A stretch of 64,000 nucleotides of DNA from Nereocystis luetkeana (lineage: Eukaryota; Sar; Phaeophyceae; Laminariales; Laminariaceae): contig JARUPZ010000003.1 of NCBI GenBank assembly GCA_031213475.1, positions 11,441,127-11,505,126 of the forward strand, written 5' to 3'. The notes under the pieces were generated by a model that was not told the DNA's origin, made no database searches, and saw only the letters and a program-made list of their open reading frames with translations. Shown here piece after piece: positions 40,986 to 53,625 of the stretch; position 1 is the first letter of the stretch, and each line of letters opens with the position of its first letter. A program made the position numbers and the translations under genes.

Positions 40986-41901
40986 CAGCGGCCCCCCTAG
41001 ACCGCTCCCTATCCTCCTGGGCCGAGTCCTCCCCAGCCCCTTGCTGTTCCTCGCGGTGCAACCGAACCAGGTCGCCCGTCGTCTGCCTCATGTGCCCTCG
41101 GCGCAACGACCCCGCCACCTCCACCCCACCCCCACCCGAAAACTCCGCCTCCTCGCTTGGTAACAGCGGCGCCGCCTCATCGCCACCCCCTAGAGCCACG
41201 TCTTCCAGAGCATCCCCGAAGTCCCCACCCCCGGCCTCCATATTCGCGAGCTCTATCGCTATGGAGGCGTTCCCGCTCTCTCTCTGTTCTTGTCTCAACG
41301 CTTTCGGGCTTTTCTGCGAGTCGTCCCTCAAGGACAGCGGCCCATTGCCAACGAATATCGCGCTCTGGGAGCGGTGCAGGAGACCCTGACCCTGACCCTG
41401 CGCCGAAAACCCATCGTTCCCGGCCTGGTTACCCCCGCCCCCTTCCCCGTTGCGGTTCTCGAGGAGGCTTTCCGCTGCCTCAGCGTCTTCGAACGCGGGC
41501 GGGGCCGACGATTTCGTCCGCTCCCGCTCTCTCTGCTGCCTCGCCAGCTCCCTCTGCTGTCGAGCCAGCGCGGACAAGTAAGAGTTTACCCGGCGCCGAG
41601 CGCGTTTCACTATCTGCCCCACGCCGCTAAATAAGGACCGGTCTTCGTCGTGCCCCTTGCGGTTGCTCGGGGAGGCGTTTGAGTTCACGTGGTCTTGTCC
41701 TTGCCCGCTGCGCCCGTTCTTCTCGCCCCCCACCCCGCCCCCGCCAGCGCCTCCTTCGCCGTGGTGGAGGTGGAGGTGGTGGTGGTGGTGGTGGTGGAGG
41801 AGGAGCTGACCACTGCTGGTAGCGTTTGAACCCGGCATGCCGTCAACAAGCGCGTGTGACGCATCCTGGGATGACGCGGAATGAAAAGATATGGTACACA
41901 T
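40978..41901 (-). CDS. Large Gly/Gln/His-rich exon, probable N-terminal exon of a minus-strand gene
   Basis: An open frame of 308 codons from an ATG at 41901 to a donor CAG|GTCAGT at 40978, phase 0. Codons are GC-rich. The peptide has a His run, a Gly-rich stretch, a basic Gln/Arg-rich helix (ARQQRELARQQRERER) and an acidic LLPSEEAEF segment. No enzyme domain is visible. A good acceptor (pyrimidine tract then CCCAG) lies within the frame near 41870, so the exon may start there, with MPGSNATSSG just after. The next minus-strand coding exon in matching phase is 33097-32864, so this may be a long cytosolic N-terminus of the SLC35B3-like transporter, an inference resting only on phase and order. 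The donor is duplicated 90 bp further on. Confidence 0.55.
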
Positions 41902-43606
41902 AAGGAGGAGGAAGGGTTTGGTCGTCAGGGGATGTACGAGTAGACGGCCATTTTTATATATTTCCCCCCTATCTCATCTTTCATCCTCGCCCTCGTACTT
42001 CTCCAGCTCCCTCCCTCCCTCCCTCCCTGTCGTATCTCTGATCCGGGGTCACATATCAGCCAATCCCCCCCCACACCCCCCGCTACGTCCTATCATACTT
42101 CGAATGATAGATACTTGGTAACATGAATCGTCGCACGATGCACCAGGTATAGTATAATCTTTCAACATCTACCTGGGGTATCATATTCCGGTCAATTCCT
42201 GTGAAAGTACAACGGTAATAAAACTATTAAAAGTACCCATGGTATCACTGGTACTACTGCCGTAGTTAAGAGGACCAGCCACCGAATCCATCGATGCTGC
42301 GCGTGTGTTATCCCCCTCAGACCGATATTTCTTAGATCCCACGGCCACCCATCGCCATGACTTAGATGTGATACCTTGGAACATTTAGATATACACCAGT
42401 ATCATAATATAACCACTAGTACCATTTAACTACATCAAATTATAATACGAGACTACCAATACGGCTTTACAACAAGTCGGTAGGGATCCTATCATATCAT
42501 ATCATATCATATCTCATACGGTAGGGATCCTATCATATCATATCATATCTCATACGATACCATGAAATATGGTATGTTATCATAACATATCATATATTGG
42601 CTGAGACATGGCAGCTATTAATTATGATAACCCGGGTATATGCTGCTGTACCAGGTACCAGGTACGCTTTTATGCTTTGGACCTGTGGTGCTGAAACACC
42701 AAGAACGTAGGATACATGAGGGGAGCCTCACATGCACAGAGTGGGAGCTTCACGAGCACAGCGAACGAGTCGCATGAGGTACTGCAGTACCAATCATAAT
42801 ATATCCTATGATACGATAAGATACGATGTGTGCACGGAAACAAGGTGCAGCTTCGAGAAAGACTATATTAATAGTAGGAGTCCTTCCCTCAAGCAAAAAT
42901 GAGACGCACAGATAAGCTTTAATTCTGAAATTTACAAAATGAAAACTTCAAAATGTATTCGTCCGTTCTACGTGCATCGCATCAGACATGGGCACTCTAC
43001 GTACGTACTCGTGCACTAACTTTGTTAACCAGTGTCCGTGCTAGAGGTCGGTATCACTTTTGAAAACGCTCTCATGTGATATATGATAAATTTGTAACAA
43101 AAACGTGATATATGATATGATATATCAATATCGTATGATATGATATGATATGACATGACAGAAAACCCTCCCAGGCGCCCGAGAATCTCCCGAGATCCAC
43201 TTTCTCCGCAGATCGGCATTCTTCTAAATACCTGGTAATAAATAAGCCGACATGGCTCTACTGTAGTAGCTTTAGTCTAGCTCGCACACAATGAGAGAGC
43301 CATACATGGCTTGTCTGCCGTAATCTACAGGAGTCGTACACCTGCCGTATCACCATCGCTCTTCAGCACAACCCATCACCAGCACCAGCGATCGCCTATG
43401 TCTTCCGCGCGGCGGGGGAGTTCCCGTTGATTTCACGGTGAAGATTTATGGTGTCGTCAGTGTTATATTATATGACACAGACAGCGTTCATGCTATACTC
43501 GAGGGAGCCGAATTTTCGATTTTTTTTTTCTTGTTTTTTCGGATCTTCCTAGGGCTCCAGCACCTTTGCGTGACCACGGACTCCTTCGTCAGAGAGTTAA
43601 TGTGAT

Positions 43607-43643
<37 letters not shown>

Positions 43644-43892
43644 CTCTATTTTGAGGACAACGAAAGCGGTCGAAATTGTAGCGAGCATTATTGACTGGTG
43701 ATTGCAACGAAAACTGACGCTGGATACCTCGTACTATGTTTGACTACCTGGTACGCTATTGGAATATGTGCTGATACGAGCAGTGCGAGAGCAGTATACC
43801 CCGACCCATGAACGTCCTTGGCTTCTGGCCGCAAAAAAAGCTGGAATGGTGACGTGTACACCATATCATATCACATATCATATCATATCATA
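41902..43892. other. Intergenic, AT-rich microsatellites
   Basis: Minus-strand remains of element E (GATCCGGGGTCACATA... near 41945-42062). (ATATC)n tracts near 42490-42560, 43085-43155 and 43862-43892. A 3' piece of family B (43503-43641) ends in about eleven CAA units. No gene recognised. Confidence 0.55.
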
Positions 43893-45016
43893 GAACTACA
43901 TACTTAGATCACAACCCCTGAGCGTGCTCGGTTGGTGCATCCCTGGCCTCTCAGAGCTCCCACTTCCCAACCGCCTCCTTTCATTACTTGCCGGACCTTT
44001 CCAGCAGTTCTTTGTTTTCTCGGTCCTTTCTTCCTTTTTTCTTCTTTCGTTTCGTGTGCGTGCGTGTTCTCCGAGCACGGCATCGCGGGAGGACCCGGCA
44101 CCGTCGCGGGTGCCAGCGGGTGCTGGCGGGTAGGGGGGAGGTTGCAAGGAGCGCGGTCGCCGCTTTCGTGCCTTGGCGTCGCGTGTGCCTCGAGACACGA
44201 GGGATGCATGAACGGGCTTTGTCTGGCTTCGATTTATGATTGTTGATAGAGTATGTACGAGTTTATAAAGGTCGTTCGGGAGGGAAAGATAATATTCAAG
44301 CGGTGCTTATTTTTGCGACCACGCTAAAGTTAAAAGAGGGAGGTGTGCAGTTTGAACACCAACGTTATCGAGCTGGCGAACGACGGCCACGGAGAGCACC
44401 GGGCTTCACGCGGGGCGGGCGACGGGGCTGATTGTGGCAGAGAGTGATAAAAGCTTTACCCGGACCGAATCGGTAGCGAGGTGGTCGCGAGAGGGGCGGG
44501 CGGCGTACGAGGCTGAGAAGCTCTTCTGTACGATTTGTTTCTTTTCTTCTTTTCGACCGGGTGTAAGGTGTTCCAATCAGGCAGAAAAATATTACACGAG
44601 AGGGAACGGGGATTTTTTCTCCTTTCCGAGTTTTCGGTTTCATTTCCATTGTTTTTGCTGCTGTGCCGTGCTGTGTTTTCGCTTTCTTCGTGCATACAGT
44701 ACAGACATAGAGCATATCGAAAGAAAATAAGTACAGACAGTAGTACCCTACCTGGGGTGTATGTACGTACGTACGACATCCGCGACGCGAAGCGTATATG
44801 TGGCATCCAAGCTGACGTCGGAGTTGTTTTTTCCTGAAGCATGGCGGCGGGACTCTTGGCATTATCAAGTCGCCGGTTTGCAATTACGATCCTTGAAAAC
44901 ACTACACTCAATCGTGGACATCTGTTCGCTTCGCATAATTTGATGCACTTTTTTCCTTCCTGAGCGAGCGTAGCGGGGGGCGTAGGCCGCCCGCGGAGCG
45001 AAGCGCCTTGTATCAT
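43893..45016 (-). mobile_element. Element K, single-unit copy, minus strand
   Basis: Reverse complement of 11140-12888 but with only one copy of the 636-bp unit. It is inserted between (ATATC)n blocks, which helps to define its ends (ATACAAGGCG and TAGTTCT). The frames (for example MHPSCLEAHATPRHESG...) are shared with the other copy because the DNA is similar; they do not look selected. Confidence 0.85.
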
Positions 45017-45071
45017 ACCTGGTATATCATATCACGTTTTTTTTTGTGATATTGCTACGCTTAGCGTCGAC

Positions 45072-45962
45072 GTTTAGGAGGGAGACTGAGCGTCGACGTG
45101 CGGGGAAGAGACGGATTGAACTCCCCCTGCTCGGGGATTTTTATTTTTCAGATCAGAACCGCAAGTGCGAGGAGCATTTCGTTTTTTCGAGATAACGGAG
45201 AAAGGGAACCGGCAACGAGAGCACGTGCAAAGGAGCGGGCGGATTGGGCTAAGGCGATGAGGCGGCCATGAAGAGCGGCAGCAAAACGGTGCACGGAGAC
45301 CCATGACCGGCGCGCACACCATCATCACGAGAGAAGCAGTCATAGGTTGTTTGTTTTTTTCCTGGTTTTGTTTTTCACGAGGCAGAATAGTATCTACTTG
45401 TTATTAACGCCACTGGTCTTTGTTGGATCATGGGGAATATCCCCCGTAATTATCAGGGACGTGGTATCATGGCTGTCCTGCACCTTTTTGAGCCAGACAG
45501 CCCAGGAAGAGATGGCGATCGTTGATATTCGTGTGGTAGTGAGGTTCGATTGCTCCTTTTTCACTGCATATCCGCGAGTCTTCACTCTGACAGCACTCCA
45601 GATAGCAGGCAGGTGTGTTCCTCTTTCGTGTTCACGACTACCGTGCGTTTCGTACGGTGCAGACAGCACTCCAGACAACAGCCGCTGTAGTCAGCAGCCA
45701 CAACTTGTTGGTGGTGGGAAGGGGGGAACTCTATGTGGTTGTTGAGAGGATATACCCGTGGCCACGTTAGTTCAGTTTGCACATTGGTTTTATCTTGTGT
45801 GCGCTTTCTCGGTCTCGTGTATCTTTCGGCAGCCGAATTTCGATTTTTTTATGGTTTTTCGGATCTTCCTATTAATAGGGTTCCAGCACTATTGTGTGAC
45901 CACGGACTCCGTCATCTGAAAATTGTGACGACAACAACAACAACAATAACAACAGCAACAAC
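45072..45962 (+). repeat. Family B, near full-length copy
   Basis: Runs from GGAGGGAGACTGAGCGTCGA to a (CAA)n tail. It contains TCTTCCTATTAATAGGGTTC where the other copies have TCTTCCTAGGGCTC, a clean 6-bp insertion. Confidence 0.8.
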
Positions 45963-46189
45963 TGCTGTACTCGTTTACTCGTAGTTTTTTATCTGATTTT
46001 GTTTTGTACGAGGCAGATTTCGTGTTTGATTGTATGTCCCTGATATTTACGTCACGCGAGAGGCTCATGCAGCTTTTTCAAGGGAATTTTGAAGTGGTTA
46101 TACAGACTATCAATATTAATGATGTACTGCTGCCGCACGCAATCTTTGGCGACTTGTACTGCGTACCACACCTATCTGAAACATACTGC

Positions 46190-46385
46190 TGTAAGTGCGC
46201 GGACCTCACTTTTTTTTTATCGAGGTGTAGATGTGTGCTTCAGTTATCGTGTGTACGTGTGTACTCTTCTTTGCTTGTTTTATTTTTACCGAGGTATTCC
46301 TTCCACTCGATCGATAAGAGTTTATTGGAGCCTGTCCTGCGACCACGGACTGCATTTTTTTATTTTTTTTTCTCCATCACTTTAA
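46190..46385 (+). repeat. Family C copy
   Basis: GTTTTATTTTTACCGAGGTA then TTTATTGGAGCCTGTCCTGC and CCACGGACTGC, matching the minus-strand copies near 780-850 and 10165-10260. Confidence 0.65.
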
Positions 46386-46620
46386 CTTTCCAGCCTAATA
46401 GCTTGTAGGAGGTTTTACCCTCGGCGATCTTCTGGACAAGCCGTGCTCACAGGTGTCGTCCCTTCTCCCCCCCGGTCCGTGCCTTTATTTTTTGTCGCGC
46501 ATAGGGTTCAGCATTCCCACTGCTCGTCGATTTTCATCGAATGTAGCTAACTCACGCTCTCGCGCTTTCCGCTAATCAATTTCTCCATGCAAGAAAAAGT
46601 CCCTGCGAGCATGTGCACAT

Positions 46621-46700
46621 GTGCACTCGGTGAGACTTGAACCCACGAAATTGATCTTGATAGGCACGCGGACCACCTACCAAGCCACCGGGGACGCCGG
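46621..46700 (-). ncRNA. tRNA-like SINE head (boxes A and B)
   Basis: On the minus strand GTGGCTTGGTAGG (46688-46676) resembles RNA polymerase III box A, and GGTTCAAGTCT (46643-46633) resembles box B, at tRNA-like spacing. The acceptor arms do not pair well, so this is not a working tRNA; a tRNA-derived SINE is likelier. The following minus-strand DNA includes the palindrome GTGCACATGTGCAC. Confidence 0.55.
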
Positions 46701-46913
46701 CGCTACATTGTATTGTGGCGATGAGTTCGTGTGAGAACAACAACAACATGATACTGCCGTGCGCACTATTTCGTACCAGCACTTGTTTGTTTTTGGCCAT
46801 CGAGATACATTTTGTTACAGCCTGTTCTGTGACCATAGCACGGACAGGATTTCACAGGGAAGTGAGCTACCAGGTATCATTTTGTGAGAGTATTATCATA
46901 AGCCACGAGATCT

Positions 46914-46986
46914 CTTCTAGGATTGAAGAATCGGCACGGACACTGGTTGTGCTGGATGTCGACGGGTAGAAAGAACGGTTTAATGT
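46914..46986 (-). repeat. Repeat family D, copy, minus strand
   Basis: Minus strand carries the ACCAGTGTCCGTGCCGATTC and AAACCGTTCTTTCTACCC segments. Confidence 0.7.
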
Positions 46987-47197
46987 GAAGAATACACACA
47001 CACACGAGCCACAAGCAACAACTTGGGAAAAAACGAGCGACAAATATGATGAATACTCATAGCAACAGCAGTTCACCTCAAGACTACGCCATTCCAGACT
47101 CAAATTGTATGATAGGTATGATACCAACGACTCTTTCGATCGTACACCAGTACTGCTGCTGTATCTTAGCAGTACTACAGGTACCTGGTATACATAC

Positions 47198-47420
47198 CCA
47201 GCTCATCACTTGCCTTGTTAACTCGTGCCGGGTCGGTGTGACCATTGCTCCGTGCCTCCCGGTCCGCCCCTCCATTGGTGAAAGCTTCAGCCGTGCCCAA
47301 ACCGGACACCACAACCATATGCCTGTGCTGCTGCTGGGCCTGCTTCTCAATCAAATCGTTCTTCATCGATGCATTGTCCTTCTCGGCCATCGCTGAATTG
47401 CTGTCGCCTACACTCGTCAT
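47198..47420 (-). CDS. Candidate first exon, unknown protein
   Basis: An ATG at 47420 opens a protein-like frame (MTSVGDSNSAMAEKDN...) rich in charged and Gln/His residues. It reaches G|GTATGT at 47198 (phase 1), or AAG|GCAAGT at 47214, a perfect GC-AG donor in phase 0. No domain recognised. The downstream exons were not identified; the exon at 40978-41901 would be next on this strand. Confidence 0.3.
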
Positions 47421-50159
47421 ATGTAATCGCAGGCACCAAGCAGGAAATAGTAGGAAATACTATGAAGAGGACGTTCAAGGAGTGCGGGCAACACTCTCAC
47501 CTCACTCGTCAATCGTATACCTGGTAAATAGTACACCATTACTCGTATAACTAAATAGCCTGTAACTCCTAGCCTACTCGCGTGAGTATTCGTGCCTCGC
47601 ACCAGGCACTCCGGGACGTGAACTTCCAAACAAAAAAATGATAAAATTCTGAATACTCACAAGAGTACGGTCAGTAAGTAGTCCGGGCATGTAAGAACTG
47701 TTTGGTCAGAAATACCAGTACCAAGCGATCCTTACATTTCCGGACAAAATGGGACGGGGTAGTTGCAGCAGTAGTGACGGTACCATACATGAGACCGCGG
47801 ACTGCTTGATTTGAGAGTTGATGTGCGGTCAGCAACATACCTGAGGGTATTTGGGAGATACCTCCTACGTACCTTATCCCTTTTAGGACCCCAATACCGT
47901 TTTGGGGACAAATCACTTGGAATTAGACTGGTTTGTTCCCAAATCGGGACTGCGGTACTTAAGGTTATAGAGTTACAGGGGTATATCACGATCATGTACG
48001 TACGTACATAGGGTAATTTCTTTTTTCCGTTGTGTGATCAGCAGGTTGTGATCTGACTTGTGTGACTGCTCTTACTTTGTACTCCTCGTAGAGTGCTTGT
48101 AGCTTGTACTATAATACTCGAGTGCACTGATAATATTAATATGGCGACAGAATGAAAAATGAAGAGGGAACGTGCGGCGAAACGACAATCCGTCACGAAC
48201 GAGGGATAAAGGGACCCTCACTGGAAAAAGGGGGGGGGGGGGGGGTACTTTAGTATTGTGGCCTGAATTATATGGCCATATAAAGCCCAGACGAAGACAA
48301 GCCATGTTTTGCCTGCATACTCCCCGAGCTAATTGCGATTGTACGTACAAGAGTCTGGGGTGCATGTTACGGGGATGAAAACGAAGCGAACAGCGTGACT
48401 GACGACCGTATCGTGTGTACCAGCTACCTGGTACGAGGTATCTGGTACCTGTACGTATGTGTACATGTACGAGTATGTACGAGGAAAATAGGAAATAGCA
48501 GTTGTGGAATACCAGGTTCGTGCGACGATATCAGCTTTTTTTAGGGTTGAAATCCGCAAACGGACAAGAGAGGGATCTACTGCTGAAATTCACAACGAAC
48601 ATCTCACCAACACGGCCACGTTTCTGCACTACGAGTACACCCGAGACACGCGATGCCTGGGGAGTGCAAACATCAGAGCCAGCGTCCCGAGCTTCGTCCC
48701 TAGCTCGAGCAACCCAACCCGCCGAAAGGAACCCAGGCCGAATATTACACGACACTCCCCATCACCTTTCGATTCACCCGGCAAAAAAAAACGAATATAC
48801 GAAGTACAGGACTGTCCGTACATACAAGGAGCGATTTAGTATTATATTGATGTAGTTATCAGTTATTATATTTACGGACATCCTTGGTAGATTTTTCGAC
48901 CGAATATATGAGACAAAGCTGCTTTATTTGATACGATAGGTACTACTGCTGCTGTGAAACCAACCCTAATAATAACCCACCCACCTTCTTCCCTCAAGTA
49001 GGCGCGAAACCCGCTCTTGTTTCGGTGGTGCAGCGTGATGGTGGAGTGGCGGCAAGTGTGCATACCCTCCCCCCTCGGAAGCGAGCACTGAGCTCAAGTG
49101 TGGCGGAGGTCGCGGGCCATCGACCAGGTACAAAATAAAAACGAGCAGCGCGACTACCTGACTACCTCTGTTCTATGAGAACGAAGCCTCACGCCCCCGA
49201 AAAAGAAAAGGTGTGTGACGATAAAAAACTCCACAGATTCTCTCCGCGCCTGCTTTCTCTCGGCTCTCTGTTGGCTTCCACCAGCCGGAAGCCCGCTTTC
49301 GCCACCCACTTCTGCTACTGCTGTTGTTGTCGCTTCACCGCGCTTGGTATTCGCTAACCAAGCAGCCGCTGTAATTTATGCACTGATGATGACTACGTAA
49401 AGAATTGCTCGAGCTTCGTAATGGGATGACAAGCCGAACGAGGCACGAGGGTGTTCTTGCTGGCTGTTCGCAGGTCGTGCAGTGGTCACACCATATCGCG
49501 TACCAGGTATTTTTTTTCGCAAAAAATTTCTTTGGTTCTTCCTGTAAAATTTCAAAATATCCGCGACGAAGCGCAACACCATCCATGTGCCATGCGTGTG
49601 TGTCCACAGCAGCACCAACAATGACATTCCCATTTTGCTACACATACATCGCACACCCCACACCCCACACCCCACACACCCCGCACCCCACACACCACAC
49701 CCCACCCCCCCACACACCCCACCCCCCCACACACCCCACCCCCACCCCCACCCCCCCCCGCCCCCATCCCCCCCCGCCCCCACCCCCGGTCCTGTGGTTG
49801 CGCAGTACGGACTGCGGAGTATCATTATTGCAGTATAATTTGATTATTCTATACGTACATACATACATCATACTACCCCAAACTGCGTACTCGAATTCGG
49901 GCCCGGCTGTTGTTGTATCTTACCAGACAGAGGAGTATGAAACACTGCTGTTGCCTGTACAACGCATCAATAGCTAGCTGCTATTAATAAACAGAAGCAG
50001 CAACACCACAGCGGCACATAGTAGTAGCAGTCACAACACGCTATTATAAGATTATAGAAGGTACCAGGTATTATTTACCTCTGGTGTGACGTTGGCAACT
50101 TAAGTATCTGGTACACAACAAGTATACTTACTAACAGGTCTCCGACTGAGTACACACTA
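47421..50159. other. Intergenic or unassigned; possible minus-strand exons
   Basis: A family F MITE at 47877-47966, a poly(G) tract at 48230-48246 and a CACACCCC-rich tract at 49655-49795. GC-rich frames at 48531-48755 (-), about 48985-49050 (-, includes RHSTITLHHRNKSGFRAYL before a GTGGGTGG donor) and 49175-49340 (-) could be exons of an unrecognised gene. I cannot join them with confidence. Confidence 0.4.
47877..47966. mobile_element. MITE family F copy
   Basis: CCCTTTTAGGACCCCAATAC ... GTTCCCAAATCGGGACTGCGG: the same fold-back structure, with the right end decayed. Confidence 0.75.
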
Positions 50160-50283
50160 ATATTTTTATGCTTGCCATCCGACAATGTGTAGTGTTGTTC
50201 TAATAAACGACTATAATTACAGAAAGTGAAGAACTCTCCACACCAAAAGCGCGGCAGTATCCTACGACAAATCAGAACTGATG
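50160..50283 (-). mobile_element. Detached LINE 3' end, minus strand
   Basis: On the minus strand it ends CATTGTCGGATGGCAAGCAT. It aligns along about 120 bp with 54828-54950 (-). The last 25 bp also match the 3' end of the LINE at 53849. Confidence 0.7.
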
Positions 50284-50837
50284 TGACGCTCATGAAGACT
50301 ATTAATACTACAACCAGCATCCCTCCATCTCGTCCACCAAAAAACGACCACTCCCCTCCGTAAGCACCCCCGAAGAAGCATCTACCAAAAACCCGTTGTC
50401 CATCAAAATGGCTGGTTTATTGCTGCTACACGCATGTTTCAACGCGCAGAAGGTCGTGCGGTGTTGCTGGTCTACACTGCTATCGGTATTATACACGTAT
50501 TATTAATGATGTGCTGTGTGTTGCGCTGTGTTGTTGCGCTGGCGCAACATTCCGGTCAAAATGGCTGTTTTCCGCAACAACAGCTGCGGAGGGCCTGGTC
50601 GCATTTTCGGGCGCGCAACTTTTATGGCGTAGATTAGAGGCAAAAAAATGTTGCGGCCTTAACATTATGGCGGGCGTTTTTTTTTTTTAAACAAACAACA
50701 AATAATAGTAACTGTTTTTTAAATTCGCCTTTCTTTGGCGAAAAAAAGTTGAGCCCCCTTTTGAAGTCGCCGCCGGCTGTATTTTTTTGTAAGGCTATTT
50801 GTCCGTATAGTACGTAGAACAAAAGAAGTTCTTTTTT

Positions 50838-50878
50838 TTTAGAACAACGCTACACATTGTCGGATGGCAAGCATAATA
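50838..50878 (+). mobile_element. LINE 3' end fragment just upstream of the LINE
   Basis: AGAACAACGCTACACATTGT then CGGATGGCAAGCATAATA, in the same orientation as the LINE that starts immediately downstream. It suggests one copy landed next to another. Confidence 0.65.
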
Positions 50879-50975
50879 CCGACGATCAGCGGGGAACGAG
50901 GAAGCGTGGAACACATTGGTGGCCAAGTTTCCCCCCGAAGACCATGCCGCCGTGTCCGCGGCGGCGTAGGCCGTA

Positions 50976-53625
50976 GTGTTAGCGAGTGGCACCGAGGTGG
51001 AAGATAGAAACGCCCCCCCGTGGCGCCCTGACGATGAGTACACCTCCGAGGTGCTTTTCGGCGTCATCAACTCCTGGAGCGCCCTCTCAGGCCCGGGAAA
51101 CGACGGTCAACGATTTGCTCATCTGCAATCCATCATTCAAACCGATATCGGCAGAGAGGAGTTCGGGAGTGGTATGACAGCCTTCTGGCGGAGAATCGTC
51201 GATGAGCCGAACGCGTTCCCAACAGAGTTCTGGCAGCTCTGCCTGCAGTTAAGCCTCACTGCGTTGGGGGAAAAGTGCCGGCCGGTCTGCGAGGGTATGA
51301 CATGGAGGAGGCTCATCACCGCTGGGGCTATGCGGCAATGGCGACCGTGGTTGGAGAAGGTAAACCGAGAGGTGAGACAGTTTGGGGTCGCCGTACACGG
51401 AGGAGTGGAGCATGTGGGATTGAGGGCTAGGATGCTACACGAGACGGGCAACTGGCTTGTTCTCACGGACAGCTCCAACGCCTTCAACACCGTAAAAAGG
51501 ACGGCGGTGCTAGAGGAGGTGCCAAAATGTGTGCCAGCGCTCACGCCTTTAGTGGCCAAGTGCTAAGGCACAAGACCAGCCGGCGTGTTTTTCCGGATGG
51601 ACTCAGGAGAGACCAGGACGATCACTTGCTCCAGCGGTGTCCAGCAAGGGGACCCCATGGGACCAACAATGTTTTACCAGGCGTTACGACCGGGGCTGAA
51701 GCGATTCCGGCGGGAGTTCGAGAGAGAAGGAGTGGAAGCCTTCGCCCACATGGACGATGTCTCTCTTTGCCTTACAGGGATCACGGCCAACACGATTAGA
51801 GCATTCGCCTTCTTCCGACGAGAGCTAGATGACATCGGCATTGTGGTCAACGCCGCCAGAACAGTGGCACTACCACCAAAAGAGTACTCCCCGACGATGA
51901 AGGAGATTTCGCTCCTTGAAAGCGTTGAGGTCCGCATTGAAGACGAAGGAGGGGTGACGGTGGTGAGTGTCCCGATCGGCACGGAAGAGTACGTGCGGGG
52001 GCGAGCTATGGAGGTAGTGAGGGATGGGGGCGCGGACCAACTTGCGCGCTGCCTCGCTAACATGCCCGACAAACAGGCGGCGGCCCTCATCACCGTCGAA
52101 TCTCTCGGGCAACGGACAAGTTACCTCGAAAGGGCCCTGGACCCGGGGTTGTCCCTAGAAGCATGTAAAAGAGCAGACAACGGGGCCCAGTGGGCGTACG
52201 AGAAAATCCTCGAACTACCGGGAGCGGCGGCGGCACAACCGTTTTTCCAGGAGGGGTGCCCGAATAGTCGGCTGACTCTCAGACCTTACCAGCTAGCCCA
52301 AGCTCGCCTTTTTACGGGAGCGGGAGGGTTAGGGCTGCCGTCGACAGAAGCAAGGAGGATGTCGGCATCCATCGGGAGCAGGGTGGGGACCTTGCCGGAG
52401 GTCCTAACAGACCTCACAGGCCCGTTAGGCGATAAGTTGAGGAGAGGGCTCCCAGAATCGAGCATCATTGCTCGGGAGACAGCTTGCGGGAGATTAGGAT
52501 ACATGGGGGGTGTCATAGGAAGCGATGGCGGGCATCGTCCCCGAATCTTGGTTAGAATGGAGTCTAGGCGCAGAGGGGGACAGGGCCCCAAGATCCCCAG
52601 AACCGACATGCTGGCTGCACACGACGCCATAACCACAAACTCACGCAAAGTCCAACAGAAGTTGGGCAAGTTGGTAAACCAAAGTCGGCACGCAGCCCAC
52701 GCTGCCTCGCTGGAGGAGCTCCCGGAGACAGCACGCCCCCCAGACCGGGCGACCCGATGGGTGGGGCCGAAACCAAAGCCCTCACCAAGGCTCGCTATAG
52801 GAGCCTACAGGGGGCAGGAGCCACGGGATGCCTTCGGGCGAGACCAACGGACTCACTCCGGGTCATACCCGCAGAAGAGTTTGTGGGCATGGGAAGGGGG
52901 TTTATTGGGATAGAAGAACACGTGGCAGTGAGGTGCCCCTGCTGCGATGCAGTGGACGTTGACACTCGCCACGCGCGCATCTGTCCCAGAGCAAGGGCGC
53001 AGGTAAGTCAACACCAACCGCTCGTCCACGCGATGTCCCGAACGTTGAAGCGGCTGGGAATTCCACACCAAGTGGAAAGCGGCGAACCGTTCACCGCAGA
53101 CCGTAGTCTGCGGATGGGCATGGTCGTCAGGAGAGGAGGTCTACGGGATGCTCCTATTGGAGAGTATAGGGAGAAGTCCATCCTGCTGGACGTCAGGCCA
53201 TGCGGACCCTCAAGCGCAGATACACCTGCGAGGAGGCATTGCCGATCAATATGGATCAGCTGCCTCTACCTCCGAGGCGCGCAAGCGCCAACACTACGCT
53301 CGTCCGGGGCATGTGACGAACGGAGTCACAAACTTGCCACTTTAGCAGTGGAAGCCTTGGGCGTCTCGGGGTAGAGGGCAGTAAGGTCATCGACCAGCTG
53401 GCTGCTCGTGTAGCGGGGGGGAGGGATGGTGGGTCGATGGGAAGGAAAGGATTGATGAAGGAACGCCTACTCCAAATCGTCTCGGTGACTACACAGGTCG
53501 CCATTTCGAGGAGGGTATCACGATTCAGACTCCAGCTTAGAGGTCGTCAGGAATGGAGAAGAAGCAGGGGGGGGGATGACAGACCCACACTGATGGCGTG
53601 GGGATGGAGCTTGGATGAGGGTTAG
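50976..53625 (+). pseudogene. Non-LTR retrotransposon polyprotein with RT and restriction-like endonuclease, broken
   Basis: It encodes a reverse transcriptase followed by a zinc knuckle and a restriction-like endonuclease, the order found in R2/CRE-type LINEs. 50976-51566 carries the finger region and motif A (LTDSSNAFN). After an in-frame TAA at 51564, 51585-52913 carries CSSGVQQGDPMGP and the catalytic FAHMDDVS. A frameshift near 52760 moves to 52757-53374 with CPCC...H...C (RCPCCDAV, HARICPR) and LLDV. Further shifts near 53200 and 53370 are needed to read HADPQAQIHLRGG and GRKGLMKERLLQIVS to 53625. At least one nonsense and three frameshift lesions mean it is dead. The 3' part ends at 53849 with (TAA)n. 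Confidence 0.88.

Noticed and set aside
41157..41634. 157-aa plus-strand ORF opposite the Gly-rich exon
   Set aside because: Shadow of the minus-strand exon, which has the ATG, the donor and the better codon pattern.
46621..46700. Functional tRNA gene
   Set aside because: Acceptor and anticodon stems do not pair well despite box A and B matches.
49638..49871. Gly/Val/Cys-rich minus-strand ORFs
   Set aside because: Translations of a CACACCCC low-complexity tract.
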